Of a stretch of DNA of 64,000 nucleotides, positions 8,223 through 17,111 are shown one piece after another. The position numbers and the translations under genes are program-made. Position 1 is the stretch's first letter, and each line of letters opens with the position of its first letter. A model generated the notes under the pieces. The model saw only the letters and a list, made by a program, of their open reading frames with translations, had not been told where the DNA came from and did no database searches. The stretch lies in NCBI RefSeq assembly GCF_042434915.1, contig NZ_CP170198.1, forward strand, positions 2,790,001-2,854,000, in the 5' to 3' direction. This stretch comes from Aquimarina sp042434915 (GTDB taxonomy: Bacteria > Bacteroidota > Bacteroidia > Flavobacteriales > Flavobacteriaceae).

Positions 8223-10031
8223 TCACTTATCTCCATTTTTAAAATATTTCTCTTCTAGCTCTTCTTGAAATTCTTCCATAACAGGCTTTACCGTACTTTC
8301 TGGTAAATCGGAAATTCTTATATACATTAAACCATCTACTGCATTGTTAAAAAGTGGATCGACATTAAATGCAACCACCTGCGCATTTTGCTTAATATAT
8401 TTTTTGATTAATACTGGTATGCGCAAGCTACCTGGTTCGACTTCGTCAATAATTTTATCAAACTTATTTAGATCACTTCTACTCTCATCAAAAACAAAGT
8501 CTTTATCTGCATCTTTCAGTTTAACTTTAAACTCTTTTTTGGGACGCACATATTGTGCAACATAAGGATCGTAATAATGAGATTTCATAAACTCTATCAT
8601 AAGAGATTTTGAGAAATTACTAAACTTATTACTAATACTTACGCCACCAATAAGAAACTTATGTTCTGGAAAACGTAGGGTACAATGTACAATCCCTTTC
8701 CATAATAAGAATAATGGCATAGGACGTAATTGATATTCTTTAATGATAAAGGCTCTACCCATCTCGATAGATTGACTCATCATCTTATAGAGCTCGGGTT
8801 CAAAACGAAATAATTTCTGCAAGTAGAAACCATCTATTCCATATCTAGCATAGATATCAGATCCCATACCCATACGATAAGCACCAGCAATTTTTTGTTC
8901 TTTATTATCCCATAAAAACATATGATGATAGTAATCATCAAAAGGGTCGAGATCTATAGATTCATTAGTTCCTTCTCCAATAGCCCTAAATGTTATTTCT
9001 CGTAAACGTCCTATTTCATGAAGTACCGAAGGAATAAATTCTCTTTGCGCCAGAAAAACCTCATAATTTTTACTTATCAATAATCTTTTGTCGTTGTCAC
9101 GACAATACTGCAACTCCGCTTCTATTTTTTCAGTTTCTCCCTGACCAGCAATTTCTTTGGGTAATCTGGGTAATTTTAAGTTTTGCGGTATCGATTCTCG
9201 TAGCGTTTTTTTCTCGTATGGATTCGCCAACATATACGTTTTCTTACGTAAAAAATTAGTAAGATCTTCGAGATCTGGATATTCATCTTGGTCCTTTACA
9301 GAAATAGCATGACCAATTCTAACCTTAATAATTCGCTTATCTTGATTAAACAGCTCACTAGGCAATTTTGCTGTCCTTAAGGTACCATTTATCGCAGATA
9401 GTTTATAAAACAATAAACTATTGCGTGCATGAAAATATATTGGAACTACAGGAACTTTGGCTTTTTGCACCAACTTCATTACTGCAGGTTCCCATGGTCT
9501 ATCGACTATACTTTTACCGTCCTTATGTGTTGACACTTCTCCCGCTGGGAAAATTCCTAAAGGTTGTCCAGCTCTTACATGTAAAATTGCATCTCTTAAA
9601 CCGGTATAACTGGATTTGGCAGCTTTTCGATCTTCAAATGGATTGACCGGCATGATGTAAGGCTTAAGCGGAATAAAATTATGTAGTAAAAAATTAGCTA
9701 TAATTTTGTAGTCAGAGCGATGCTCGAGCATGAGTTTTAATAAAAGAATCCCATCCAATCCTCCAAGAGGGTGATTTGACAAGGTAATGAACGCGCCCTC
9801 TTTTGGAATTCTTTTAAGATCTTCCTTAGGTATCTCATATGTAACATTGTAAAGCTCCAAAGCTGCTTTTAAAAAAGCTGCTCCTTTAAGATGACTTATC
9901 GCATCATATTGCCGGTTCACTTTGGATAAACGAGTAACTTTTAGGATAATCCACCCTATAAATGTTCCTATAAAACCTAATTTATCTAATTGAAGCCCTT
10001 TGGCTACTTCTTTTGAGCTGATTATCGCCAT
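8223..10031 (-). CDS. Bifunctional amino-lipid acyltransferase, OlsF-like (PlsC plus GNAT/hemolysin-type domains)
   Basis: The 602-residue protein joins two acyltransferases. Residues 60-280 are a PlsC-type domain with the acceptor motif NHPLGGLD (His87, Asp93, an H-x5-D spacing) and FPAGEVST; residues 320-530 are a GNAT-type hemolysin-like domain (LREITFRAIGEGTNESIDLDPFDDYYHHMF) as in OlsB. Fused enzymes of this design (OlsF, known from Serratia and Flavobacterium) make ornithine lipids by N-acylating the amino acid and then O-acylating the hydroxy-fatty acid, so membrane amino-lipid synthesis is the likely role. The order is O-acylating domain first. Which amino acid is used (ornithine, glycine or lysine) cannot be read. 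It has its own promoter 22 bp before the ATG. Confidence 0.75.
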   Translation of the reverse strand: MAIISSKEVAKGLQLDKLGFIGTFIGWIILKVTRLSKVNRQYDAISHLKGAAFLKAALELYNVTYEIPKEDLKRIPKEGAFITLSNHPLGGLDGILLLKLMLEHRSDYKIIANFLLHNFIPLKPYIMPVNPFEDRKAAKSSYTGLRDAILHVRAGQPLGIFPAGEVSTHKDGKSIVDRPWEPAVMKLVQKAKVPVVPIYFHARNSLLFYKLSAINGTLRTAKLPSELFNQDKRIIKVRIGHAISVKDQDEYPDLEDLTNFLRKKTYMLANPYEKKTLRESIPQNLKLPRLPKEIAGQGETEKIEAELQYCRDNDKRLLISKNYEVFLAQREFIPSVLHEIGRLREITFRAIGEGTNESIDLDPFDDYYHHMFLWDNKEQKIAGAYRMGMGSDIYARYGIDGFYLQKLFRFEPELYKMMSQSIEMGRAFIIKEYQLRPMPLFLLWKGIVHCTLRFPEHKFLIGGVSISNKFSNFSKSLMIEFMKSHYYDPYVAQYVRPKKEFKVKLKDADKDFVFDESRSDLNKFDKIIDEVEPGSLRIPVLIKKYIKQNAQVVAFNVDPLFNNAVDGLMYIRISDLPESTVKPVMEEFQEELEEKYFKNGDK

Positions 10032-10053
10032 TAATACTTATTTGTGCAAAGGA

Positions 10054-10061
10054 CAAATATA
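10054..10061 (-). promoter_or_regulatory. -7 promoter box TATATTTG for the OlsF-like gene
   Basis: On the minus strand, 22 bp before ATG 10031 and behind the aspartate kinase stop at 10085, so the acyltransferase can be expressed apart from lysC. Confidence 0.5.
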
Positions 10062-10084
10062 GGAAATTCATTCTATTGCATTAC

Positions 10085-11335
10085 TCACTGTTTAGCAACC
10101 ATTTGATACGTTTCCTTGGTCAATTGTTTTAATAAAATATCCTTGTTTTGTTCCAATTTTATGATGGCGTTTTGATCAAAGTGTCGTATCGTATACAAAG
10201 TAACATCTTTTTGAAAACTAACTTTAAATTTTGCCCTCAATTGCTGAAGTAAAACTTCAAATGAATTAAATTTATTATCCAAACATACCGAAAAACTTAT
10301 GGCAGAGTTTTGAATCAAACCTACTTTGAGTTGATGTAAGTGAAATAAATTAAAAAGTTCACCAATATTATCTTCGACGATAAAACTAAAATCCCGGGCC
10401 GATAGGGATACTAAAATTTGATTTCTCTTAACTATATAACATGGAAGCACTGGTGCTAAAGATGTGCCTTTTTTGACAATGGTTCCACTTTTTTCTGGTT
10501 CAATAAAAGATTTGACAAATAAGGGTATCTCTTTACGCTGTAATGGCTGTAGTGTTTTAGGGTGAATTACCGAAGCTCCATAGAATGCTAACTCAATAGC
10601 CTCTTCGTAAGATATATGAGAAAGTAATTGTGGTTCTTTAAACAGCCGTGGATCTGCAGTAAGTACACCAGGCACATCTTTCCAAATCGTAACGCTAGTG
10701 GCATTAAGACAATATGCTAGAATGCTTGCAGTGTAATCACTACCTTCTCTACCCAAGGTAGTGGTAAAATTGTTTACATCAGAACCTATAAATCCTTGGG
10801 TCAAGTACCACGTTTTTGGAGACAAGGTCCTAATCCTTTGTTGTGTCTCTTCCCATAATACACCAGCATCACGGTACACCGAGTCTGTCTTAATTAGCTC
10901 GCGCGCATCAATCCATTTGTTTATACAACCTCTTTCATTTAAATATGCACTTAAAATAGTGGAAGACATTAATTCTCCATAGCCAATTATTTGGTCATAA
11001 ATAAAATCATATTGTGTTGATTTATTTCTTGAAAGCGTCAATTTCAAGTCATGAAACAGTCCATCAATTAGTTTAGTTACAGGATTCGGTTTCTTTTCAA
11101 AAAGTGTTGTAACTATTTCTATATGATAATCTTTTAGCGCTGCTATTAGACCGGTTAGTTTTTCTTCTTTTTTAAGATACGCTTCCAAAATAGCTTCAAG
11201 AGCATTGGTGGTTTTACCCATAGCCGAAATTACCAATAGTAAAGGTTCTTTATTATAAGCGGCAAGTAGGTTGGCTATATGTTTTATACCTTCGGCATCC
11301 TTTGTAGAAGCACCTCCAAATTTAAATACCTTCAT
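10085..11335 (-). CDS. lysC: Aspartate kinase, monofunctional
   Basis: Aspartate kinase phosphorylates L-aspartate, the first step towards lysine, threonine, methionine and diaminopimelate. The 416-residue protein starts with the family motif KFGGAS (residues 5-10; most members have KFGGTS), and has the catalytic LGREGSDYTASILA and the DPR motif in WKDVPGVLTADPRLF. The C-terminal 120 residues form an ACT-like regulatory region but are short and divergent for an allosteric pair. It sits 9 bp after the GNAT gene, so the two form an operon. Fused homoserine dehydrogenase is absent, so this is not ThrA. Confidence 0.9.
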   Translation of the reverse strand: MKVFKFGGASTKDAEGIKHIANLLAAYNKEPLLLVISAMGKTTNALEAILEAYLKKEEKLTGLIAALKDYHIEIVTTLFEKKPNPVTKLIDGLFHDLKLTLSRNKSTQYDFIYDQIIGYGELMSSTILSAYLNERGCINKWIDARELIKTDSVYRDAGVLWEETQQRIRTLSPKTWYLTQGFIGSDVNNFTTTLGREGSDYTASILAYCLNATSVTIWKDVPGVLTADPRLFKEPQLLSHISYEEAIELAFYGASVIHPKTLQPLQRKEIPLFVKSFIEPEKSGTIVKKGTSLAPVLPCYIVKRNQILVSLSARDFSFIVEDNIGELFNLFHLHQLKVGLIQNSAISFSVCLDNKFNSFEVLLQQLRAKFKVSFQKDVTLYTIRHFDQNAIIKLEQNKDILLKQLTKETYQMVAKQ

Positions 11336-11344
11336 ATCTGTTGT

Positions 11345-11836
11345 TTATTTCGGCATAGTTTTTTTTGAAATAAAGGCTTGTAAACCATCTTTATCCATTT
11401 GGGCCAAATACCAATCTTTTAATAATACAGCGCCACTTTTTTCATAAAAATCGATTGCATTTTTGTTCCAATCCAACACTACCCATTCTACTCTCCTTAC
11501 TCCCTTAAAATTCGCAAAATTCATAACTTCGGTATATAGTGCTGTACCTATACCTGTACCGCGCATAGCAGAGGTGACGATTAGATCCTCAAGATGTATT
11601 GATCGTCCTTTCCAGGTAGAAAATCGATAATAAAAAATAGCCGTTCCAACGATTAAACCTTCTACCTCTGCCACAATACACTGAAATAGTGGATGTTCTC
11701 CAAAACCTTCAGACACCAGTTCTTCTTCATCAATCTCCACGGCTTCTGGTTCTTTTTCAAAAACAGCTAACTCATGGATTAGTTTTAAAACTTGCCCCAT
11801 ATCATTTGGGTTAGCATTGCGAATAGTAAACTCCAT
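11345..11836 (-). CDS. GNAT family N-acetyltransferase (SAT-like)
   Basis: This 163-residue acetyltransferase resembles the diamine/thialysine acetyltransferase (SAT2-like) branch of GNAT. The acetyl-CoA loop is visible as RGTGIGTALYTEV, preceded by the strand LEDLIVTSAMRG, and the late motif WNKNAIDFYEKSGAVLL is typical. The N-terminus reads IRNANPNDMGQVLKLIHELAVFEKEPE. The substrate is probably a small amine, but this is inferred from the family. I start at ATG 11836; the frame can begin at a TTG two codons earlier. A promoter box lies 14 bp upstream, and fbp is divergent. Confidence 0.85.
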   Translation of the reverse strand: MEFTIRNANPNDMGQVLKLIHELAVFEKEPEAVEIDEEELVSEGFGEHPLFQCIVAEVEGLIVGTAIFYYRFSTWKGRSIHLEDLIVTSAMRGTGIGTALYTEVMNFANFKGVRRVEWVVLDWNKNAIDFYEKSGAVLLKDWYLAQMDKDGLQAFISKKTMPK

Positions 11837-11850
11837 AATCAAAATTTTAC

Positions 11851-11858
11851 CAAAGCTA
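11851..11858 (-). promoter_or_regulatory. -7 promoter box TAGCTTTG for the GNAT-lysC operon
   Basis: On the minus strand, TAnnTTTG 14 bp before ATG 11836, implying a very short leader. Confidence 0.45.
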
Positions 11859-11973
11859 TAAAATCTAGCGTAATAACAAGTATTCTGATCATAATGAAGT
11901 TATAAATTACAGCAGATTAAAAAATTAGTTTTTAATTTAGATTTCGAAATCGTTATAGTTGATCAAAAAATAA

Positions 11974-11981
11974 TACTTTTG
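11974..11981 (+). promoter_or_regulatory. -7 promoter box TACTTTTG for fbp
   Basis: TAnnTTTG match 19 bp before ATG 12001. Confidence 0.55.
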
Positions 11982-12000
11982 CCAAAAAAGTTTCACAACC

Positions 12001-13002
12001 ATGTCCAGAAATAATCAAACGCTAGGAGAATTTATTATTGAAAACCAAAATGATTTCCCCTATGCAAGCGGAGAGTTATCTCGACTTATAAACTCTATTC
12101 GTCTAGCTGCAAAAATGGTAAATCACCAAGTAAATAAAGCAGGATTAGTTGACATTACTGGAGCGATTGGTGAAACTAATATTCAAGGAGAGGATCAGCA
12201 AAAACTTGATGTTTTAGCGAATGAGACATTTATCAATACGCTAACTAATCGTGAAATTGTATGCGGTATTGCATCCGAAGAGAATGATGATTTTATTACC
12301 ATCAAAGGACAGAAAAATGACCATCGTAATAACTACGTGGTGCTCATGGATCCTTTGGATGGAAGTTCAAATATTGATGTCAATGTATCGGTTGGAACTA
12401 TTTTTTCTGTGTATCGTAGAATAACGCCTACAGGAACCCCTGTTACGTTAGAAGATTTTTTACAACCTGGTAACCTACAAGTAGCAGCAGGATACATTAT
12501 TTATGGCACCTCGACAATGCTTGTCTATACAACAGGACATGGGGTCAATGGATTTACCCTTAATCCGGCACTTGGAACCTATTATTTATCACATCCCAAT
12601 ATGAGATTCCCAGAAGATGGCCATATCTATTCTGTAAACGAAGGTAATTATGTTCACTTTCCTCAAGGGATCAAAGATTACATTAAATACTGTCAAGAAG
12701 AGAAAGACGATCGCCCATATACTTCACGTTATATCGGATCTTTAGTAAGCGATATTCATCGAAATATGATCAAAGGAGGTATTTATATGTATCCTAGTAC
12801 GTCAAAATCACCCAAAGGAAAACTTAGACTTCTCTACGAATGTAATCCTATGGCTTTTATTGCAGAACAAGCTGGAGGCAAGGCTACAGATGGAGTAAAG
12901 CGTATTATGGATATTAAACCTACAGAGCTACATGAACGTACACCTTTTGTATGCGGGAGCAAAAATATGGTAGACAAAGTTGAATCCTTCATGAAAAAGT
13001 AA
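12001..13002 (+). CDS. fbp: Class I fructose-1,6-bisphosphatase
   Basis: This enzyme hydrolyses fructose-1,6-bisphosphate to fructose-6-phosphate in gluconeogenesis, using Mg2+. The 333-residue length is the family's norm. The metal site is visible in GIASEENDDF and in VLMDPLDGSSNIDVNVSVG, and the substrate-binding region in KLRLLYECNPMAFIAEQAGG. The N-terminal 25 residues (TLGEFIIENQNDFPYASGE) fit class I enzymes, in which this arm carries allosteric sites. It is transcribed alone from the box at 11974-11981, divergently from the GNAT-lysC operon. Confidence 0.95.
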   Translation: MSRNNQTLGEFIIENQNDFPYASGELSRLINSIRLAAKMVNHQVNKAGLVDITGAIGETNIQGEDQQKLDVLANETFINTLTNREIVCGIASEENDDFITIKGQKNDHRNNYVVLMDPLDGSSNIDVNVSVGTIFSVYRRITPTGTPVTLEDFLQPGNLQVAAGYIIYGTSTMLVYTTGHGVNGFTLNPALGTYYLSHPNMRFPEDGHIYSVNEGNYVHFPQGIKDYIKYCQEEKDDRPYTSRYIGSLVSDIHRNMIKGGIYMYPSTSKSPKGKLRLLYECNPMAFIAEQAGGKATDGVKRIMDIKPTELHERTPFVCGSKNMVDKVESFMKK

Positions 13003-13149
13003 CCACCCTCCTAACTTTAACATACATTTTACTATTTATTTTCTTAAGCCTGTAATAATTCTACAAGTGTTTAACAATTCACGCTTTGTTTTTAAAATTT
13101 TATAGCTAATTTTACCAGAAGCGTATTGAAAAACTAAAATCCTTTACTT

Positions 13150-13509
13150 ATGGCTAAAGAAAATAAAGCTATAGAATCCCCTCAAAATGAAGCCGATCTT
13201 GCTACTTCAAAAATCGAAGCTATAAAAAATCTCATTTTTGGGGAGAATATAATAGCGTATGATTCTGAGTTTGATACGGTAAAAAAAGACATTCTTAACA
13301 AACGAAAGGAGTTAGAAGATCTTGTCCAAGATACTCGTAAAGAACTCCTGCAAGCCATTGACAATCTGAGTACTGATATCAACATTCGAATTACTGATCT
13401 CGAAGACACCCTTACCGATAATGTAGCTGCTTTGGAATCCAAAAAAGTGGATAAAAAAACACTGGGAGATTTATTAATTGCGATGGGAGAGAAAATTAAT
13501 CAAAAATAA
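13150..13509 (+). CDS. Uncharacterised coiled-coil protein, first gene of a GTPase/kinase operon
   Basis: I do not recognise a named family. The 119 residues are almost wholly helical and charged; from about residue 38 to 110 heptad spacing of Ile, Leu and Val (DTVKKDILNKRKELEDLVQD, DNLSTDINIRITDLEDTL) suggests a coiled coil. It has no signal peptide or membrane segment and should be cytosolic. It opens an operon with three further genes: 18 bp to the next, which in turn overlaps the GTPase, which is 2 bp from the kinase. That packing suggests an adaptor or scaffold for the same pathway. The short C-terminus KTLGDLLIAMGEKI is a possible interaction helix. Confidence 0.75.
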   Translation: MAKENKAIESPQNEADLATSKIEAIKNLIFGENIIAYDSEFDTVKKDILNKRKELEDLVQDTRKELLQAIDNLSTDINIRITDLEDTLTDNVAALESKKVDKKTLGDLLIAMGEKINQK

Positions 13510-13527
13510 CATAGCGTATCCGCTAAT

Positions 13528-14352
13528 ATGAACGAGCAGGATAAATTAGTTCTTTTAAAAAAACTTCTCCTAACAGAAGAGAATGAGTTTGCGCAATCTA
13601 TCGCCAAAAAAGTAGAAGAGCTCACCACGCTAGTTCATCAAAAAAATCAACTTTCGCATAAAGTCGATCCAATTATTGACGACAAATTAGAAGAATTTGT
13701 AAAAGAAATTCCAAAAACGCTCGGACCTACCATAACCGAAGCTTTAAAAGAAGAAATAAAAAACTCACAAGACGCTGTTGTTAATGCACTTTTTCCTATA
13801 ATAGGTAAAATGATTAAGAAATATATCGCTCACGAAATGAAATTATTGAGCGAGAACATAAGCAACCGTACAAAAAATGCTTTTTCTTTTAAAAAATGGC
13901 TGCGCAATACTAAGGCAAAAGCAAGTGGGGTTAAGTCTGGAGATATGGCAATTGCTGATTATGGAAAGCCAAAGCTTATACAAATGTTTGTTGTTGAAAA
14001 AGAATCTGGTTTATTAATTGCCGAATATAGTCCTTTGTCTAAAGGAACAATTGACAAAGAAATGGTTGCAGGTATGCTTACAGCTATTAAAAGTTTTGTC
14101 GAAGATGCTTTTGAAGGAGGTGATCAAAATTTAGAAACTATAGAGTATGAACTCCATACCATACATATTCAAAACTTCTATTCTTATTACATCGCAGCAG
14201 TAATTGCTGGTTCCTATAGTATCATGTTTAAAGAAATATTAGAAGACCAAATTTTGGACTTTGCACAACATCACATATCTAGAAAAGATCTAGAAGACAG
14301 TATGCTCTTTACTAAAAAATTAAAAAAACATTTTGCAGATGATATCGTCTAA
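13528..14352 (+). CDS. Uncharacterised two-part protein: helical N-half, longin/roadblock-like C-half
   Basis: This 274-residue protein has no domain I can name with certainty. Residues 1-125 are helical and charged (KKVEELTTLVHQKNQLSHK, then PTITEALKEEIKNSQDAVV). After a basic linker rich in Lys and Arg (about 125-145), residues 145-255 change to a mixed alpha/beta pattern: strand LIQMFVVEKESGLLIAEYS, helix DKEMVAGMLTAIKSFVEDAF, strand LETIEYELHTIHIQNF, strand YIAAVIAGSY. That order resembles roadblock/longin-type domains, which regulate small GTPases. This is a pattern-level inference. The downstream GTPase gene overlaps this gene by 14 bp, which makes a working partnership likely. Confidence 0.65.
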   Translation: MNEQDKLVLLKKLLLTEENEFAQSIAKKVEELTTLVHQKNQLSHKVDPIIDDKLEEFVKEIPKTLGPTITEALKEEIKNSQDAVVNALFPIIGKMIKKYIAHEMKLLSENISNRTKNAFSFKKWLRNTKAKASGVKSGDMAIADYGKPKLIQMFVVEKESGLLIAEYSPLSKGTIDKEMVAGMLTAIKSFVEDAFEGGDQNLETIEYELHTIHIQNFYSYYIAAVIAGSYSIMFKEILEDQILDFAQHHISRKDLEDSMLFTKKLKKHFADDIV

Positions 14353-14830
14353 AAAAGTAGTACTCTTAGGGCATTTTGGGGTAGGGAAAACCTCATTATT
14401 TCGTCGGTTTATAGACGATGCCTTTTCCGAAGATTACAAAGTTACTTTGGGAGTACAGATAAAGAAAAAAGTTGTTCAACTACCAAATGGTAATGATCTG
14501 TCTATGATTATTTGGGATACCGAGGGTCATACAGACATAGAAGATACTCGTAAATCTTATTTACTAGGTTCGCATGCATTCATCTATGTATTTGACATAA
14601 CCAGAGAAGAAACCTATAAAAATATTCATCAAGATTTGGCATATTTAACTAAAATACACGCAAAAGTATTGATCAAAGTTATTGGCAATAAAATTGATTT
14701 GATAAAAGAAAAGACAGCCAAAGATCAACTTAAAGCGCTAGCAATCGATGTCGATTGTTTTACCAGTGCAAAAACAAACAAAAATGTGTATGAATTCTTT
14801 TCAGATCTTGCCAAGGAACTAACGCTTTAA
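14339..14830 (+). CDS. Ras-superfamily small GTPase
   Basis: A compact, stand-alone Ras/Rab-like G domain of 163 residues. The P-loop GHFGVGKT is at 11-18, the switch I Thr at 36, G3 at 60-64 as DTEGH, G4 NKID at 117-120 and G5 SAK at 143-145. At the place of the catalytic Gln of Ras (Gln61) there is His64, which usually means slow intrinsic hydrolysis and a need for a partner. The P-loop also carries Gly-Val where Ras has Gly-Gly-Val. It lacks a lipidation tail. Prokaryotic GTPases outside MglA have been grouped as Rup families with unknown roles, and this one probably belongs there. ATG 14339 overlaps the upstream stop, so translation is coupled; a TTG at 14333 is an alternative. Confidence 0.85.
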   Translation: MISSKKVVLLGHFGVGKTSLFRRFIDDAFSEDYKVTLGVQIKKKVVQLPNGNDLSMIIWDTEGHTDIEDTRKSYLLGSHAFIYVFDITREETYKNIHQDLAYLTKIHAKVLIKVIGNKIDLIKEKTAKDQLKALAIDVDCFTSAKTNKNVYEFFSDLAKELTL

Positions 14831-14832
14831 TT

Positions 14833-16377
14833 ATGAATTCAAAGGGAGAAGTTAGACCATTTCATCAAAAAACTCAACACATTTCCATTCAATATGACGG
14901 AATAATAACTTTTACAGAGGGTGCACTGTTTAAGCTCAAAAAAGGTATGTCATTGTATGATATGCATCCTTTTTTTGAAATTATACCCAGTCTTGTAGAA
15001 ACGCGTGAGGATTCGCAAGCAGATGTTGATCATAATTTTGCTTGTATTCATTTAAATGATGCCGATGTAGAAAGAATTTGTGATATCACATTAACAATTT
15101 CTGCGCACGGCATCGAACTTTTAATTTTTGATTACACCTATAAATATTCCGAGCTTCACGCCGTAGCCCAACAAAAAAACGAATCCATTCTATTAGCGCG
15201 CGCTCTAGAACTGCGTAACAAATTTCTTCTGGAAAAAGAAGAGTTTAAAAATAGTTTTATTGCCAATATTAACCATGAGATAAGAACTCCGCTTACTTCT
15301 ATCCTAGGGTTTGTAGAGATTTTGGAAAAAACCAAACTCGATTATGAGCAAGAAGAACTGGCCCGTATCATTAAACGTGAAAGCCTGCATCTTAATGCAC
15401 TTATAGATGACATGATCGATATCTCTGTAATAGAATCGGGAAGACTAAAATTAGCCGAAGAACGTTTTTCTCTTAAGAAACTTTTACAAGGTTTTGAAAA
15501 GACTTATAAAAAAGTAGCCGCTAACAAAGGAATTACTTTTCACATGTCGTATGAAGACACGATAAGTGATCATGTAATTGGTGATCCTACAAGAGTGTAT
15601 CAAATTATAAACAACTTGCTCAATAATGCGTTCAAATTTACCGAAGAAGGTACTGTAAAATTAACCGTGTCCAAAAACTATCAGCGTGGCAACAAAACCA
15701 GTATTAGCTTTAAAATTGAAGACACAGGGTCAGGTATATTTCCAGAAAATCTAGATCATATTTTTGATCGCTTCTCTAGATTTAGTCAAGATAAAAAGAT
15801 TGCAGGAACAGGTCTTGGACTAGCGATTGTAAAAAATTTAATTGATGTCTTACAAGGAGATATTAAGGTAAGTAGCGAGGTTAATAAAGGCTCAATATTT
15901 TCTTTAAAATTACCATTTACTATAGAAATCACAAATAAAAGTCCAGCGCGAAAGAAAAAAACATATACTTTACCCGTAAGAGATAAAAAATTTAGAATTC
16001 TAGTTATCGAAGACGAAGAATCAACTCAATATCTCGTTATGAAATTACTTATTAAAGAAGGTGATTTTTTTATCGATGTAGCTATGAATGAAGAAATGGC
16101 AATTAATTTTATCGAAAAGAGAGTATACGATCTCATTTTAATGGATCTACAATTACCGCATACAAATGGATATAATATAACCAAAACGATACGCAATGAT
16201 TATGGCGATACAATAATTTCAGAAATCCCTATAATCGGTTTTACCGCCAATGCCAAAGATGGTGAACGAGAACGTTGTCTCAAAGCAGGAATGGACGATT
16301 TTATAACAAAACCTTTTAAACAACAAGATCTATTAGATAAAATAACCAAACAGATAGCAAAAAAAGCTGCCCGATAA
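14833..16377 (+). CDS. Hybrid sensor histidine kinase/response regulator
   Basis: The 514-residue protein has an N-terminal region (1-115) with a PAS-like alternation of strands, then a helix into a HisKA domain with the phospho-acceptor His148 (NINHEIRTPLTS), an HATPase domain with N box NNLLNN (260-265), G1 DTGSGI (297-302) and G2 GTGLGL (325-330), and a C-terminal receiver domain (386-510) with acidic pocket IEDEE and phospho-acceptor Asp438 (LILMDLQLP). It has no membrane helices and should be cytosolic, so the signal is internal. The ATG is 2 bp after the GTPase stop. There is no output domain or DNA-binding partner in the operon, so the phosphoryl group may pass to an unlinked protein. 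Confidence 0.9.
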   Translation: MNSKGEVRPFHQKTQHISIQYDGIITFTEGALFKLKKGMSLYDMHPFFEIIPSLVETREDSQADVDHNFACIHLNDADVERICDITLTISAHGIELLIFDYTYKYSELHAVAQQKNESILLARALELRNKFLLEKEEFKNSFIANINHEIRTPLTSILGFVEILEKTKLDYEQEELARIIKRESLHLNALIDDMIDISVIESGRLKLAEERFSLKKLLQGFEKTYKKVAANKGITFHMSYEDTISDHVIGDPTRVYQIINNLLNNAFKFTEEGTVKLTVSKNYQRGNKTSISFKIEDTGSGIFPENLDHIFDRFSRFSQDKKIAGTGLGLAIVKNLIDVLQGDIKVSSEVNKGSIFSLKLPFTIEITNKSPARKKKTYTLPVRDKKFRILVIEDEESTQYLVMKLLIKEGDFFIDVAMNEEMAINFIEKRVYDLILMDLQLPHTNGYNITKTIRNDYGDTIISEIPIIGFTANAKDGERERCLKAGMDDFITKPFKQQDLLDKITKQIAKKAAR

Positions 16378-16389
16378 GGCAGCTTTTTT
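16360..16389. terminator. Strong bidirectional terminator after the kinase operon
   Basis: AAAAAAGCTGCC and GGCAGCTTTTTT form a 12-bp perfect stem with a 6-nt loop that contains the kinase stop codon. It can serve the plus-strand operon and the converging TerB-like gene. Confidence 0.85.
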
Positions 16390-16409
16390 AATACAAATAA
16401 AAAGTTATT

Positions 16410-16841
16410 TTAACGATTCATCATTTTAATTTCTTCAGCAAATGTATCACTATCTACACCCTGCTCTATCAGGTTAAGTGCTTTATCTACAACATATTTT
16501 ACATTATCGGATTTAAAACCAAGACCTACACATAATTTTTCTAACAAAAGAACCTGATTGTCTCCCTTAATGTGATCTGCAAACACCATACGCGCCAGAT
16601 CATATAACCGCTCTAAGCGAACATCATAACTAGATGGAGGATTTATGGGATGCGAAGCATAATCCTTTAATATTTCGCGATAATCATTTTCAGAAATGTC
16701 AAGATTTCTAGCTAATCTATCCAAAAAAGCTTTTTCATCATCGGTTATTACATTATCGCTCATGGCGACTCTTACGATCGCAGCAAAATGATCCTGATTT
16801 CTTTTCTGAAATCCGCTATCAAATAAATCAGATATAGACAT
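16410..16841 (-). CDS. TerB family protein (TerB-like helical domain)
   Basis: This 143-residue protein is all-helical and fits the TerB/TerB-like family (AAIVRVAMSDNVITDDEKAFLDRLARNLDIS), in which an acidic VITDDE loop near residue 32 can bind a metal. TerB proteins were named after tellurite resistance, but the single-domain forms of Bacteroidota have no assigned role and no other ter genes lie nearby. It is probably cytosolic. The gene converges on the kinase operon and has a promoter box 23 bp upstream of its ATG. Confidence 0.8.
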   Translation of the reverse strand: MSISDLFDSGFQKRNQDHFAAIVRVAMSDNVITDDEKAFLDRLARNLDISENDYREILKDYASHPINPPSSYDVRLERLYDLARMVFADHIKGDNQVLLLEKLCVGLGFKSDNVKYVVDKALNLIEQGVDSDTFAEEIKMMNR

Positions 16842-16864
16842 TGTAGTAGTTATTTAATTTTCCG

Positions 16865-16872
16865 CAAATATA
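16865..16872 (-). promoter_or_regulatory. -7 promoter box TATATTTG for the TerB-like gene
   Basis: On the minus strand, TAnnTTTG 23 bp before the ATG at 16841. Confidence 0.5.
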
Positions 16873-17111
16873 AGTAAACTACACACCTTTTAAAATTTAA
16901 TTATTGTGTTTTCAAACCATCACTAATTTATATGTCTTCACATCCCACAATTCAAAATCTTAGCATCCATTTACAAAAAACTTGAACAATGTATAAAGAA
17001 GTATTAAAGTTCATTTAAAATCTCACGTTCAGGTTAATCTTTTGCTAAACACTTTCGGTAAGCTTTGCACATTCAGTATTTTCAATCAATAATTACCTAT
17101 AAGGTCCATTC

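Noticed and set aside
13182..13442. An 86-codon minus-strand frame opposite the first gene of the GTPase operon
   Set aside because: It has the Ser/Arg-rich composition of an antisense frame, and the sense gene is supported by operon spacing and coiled-coil periodicity.
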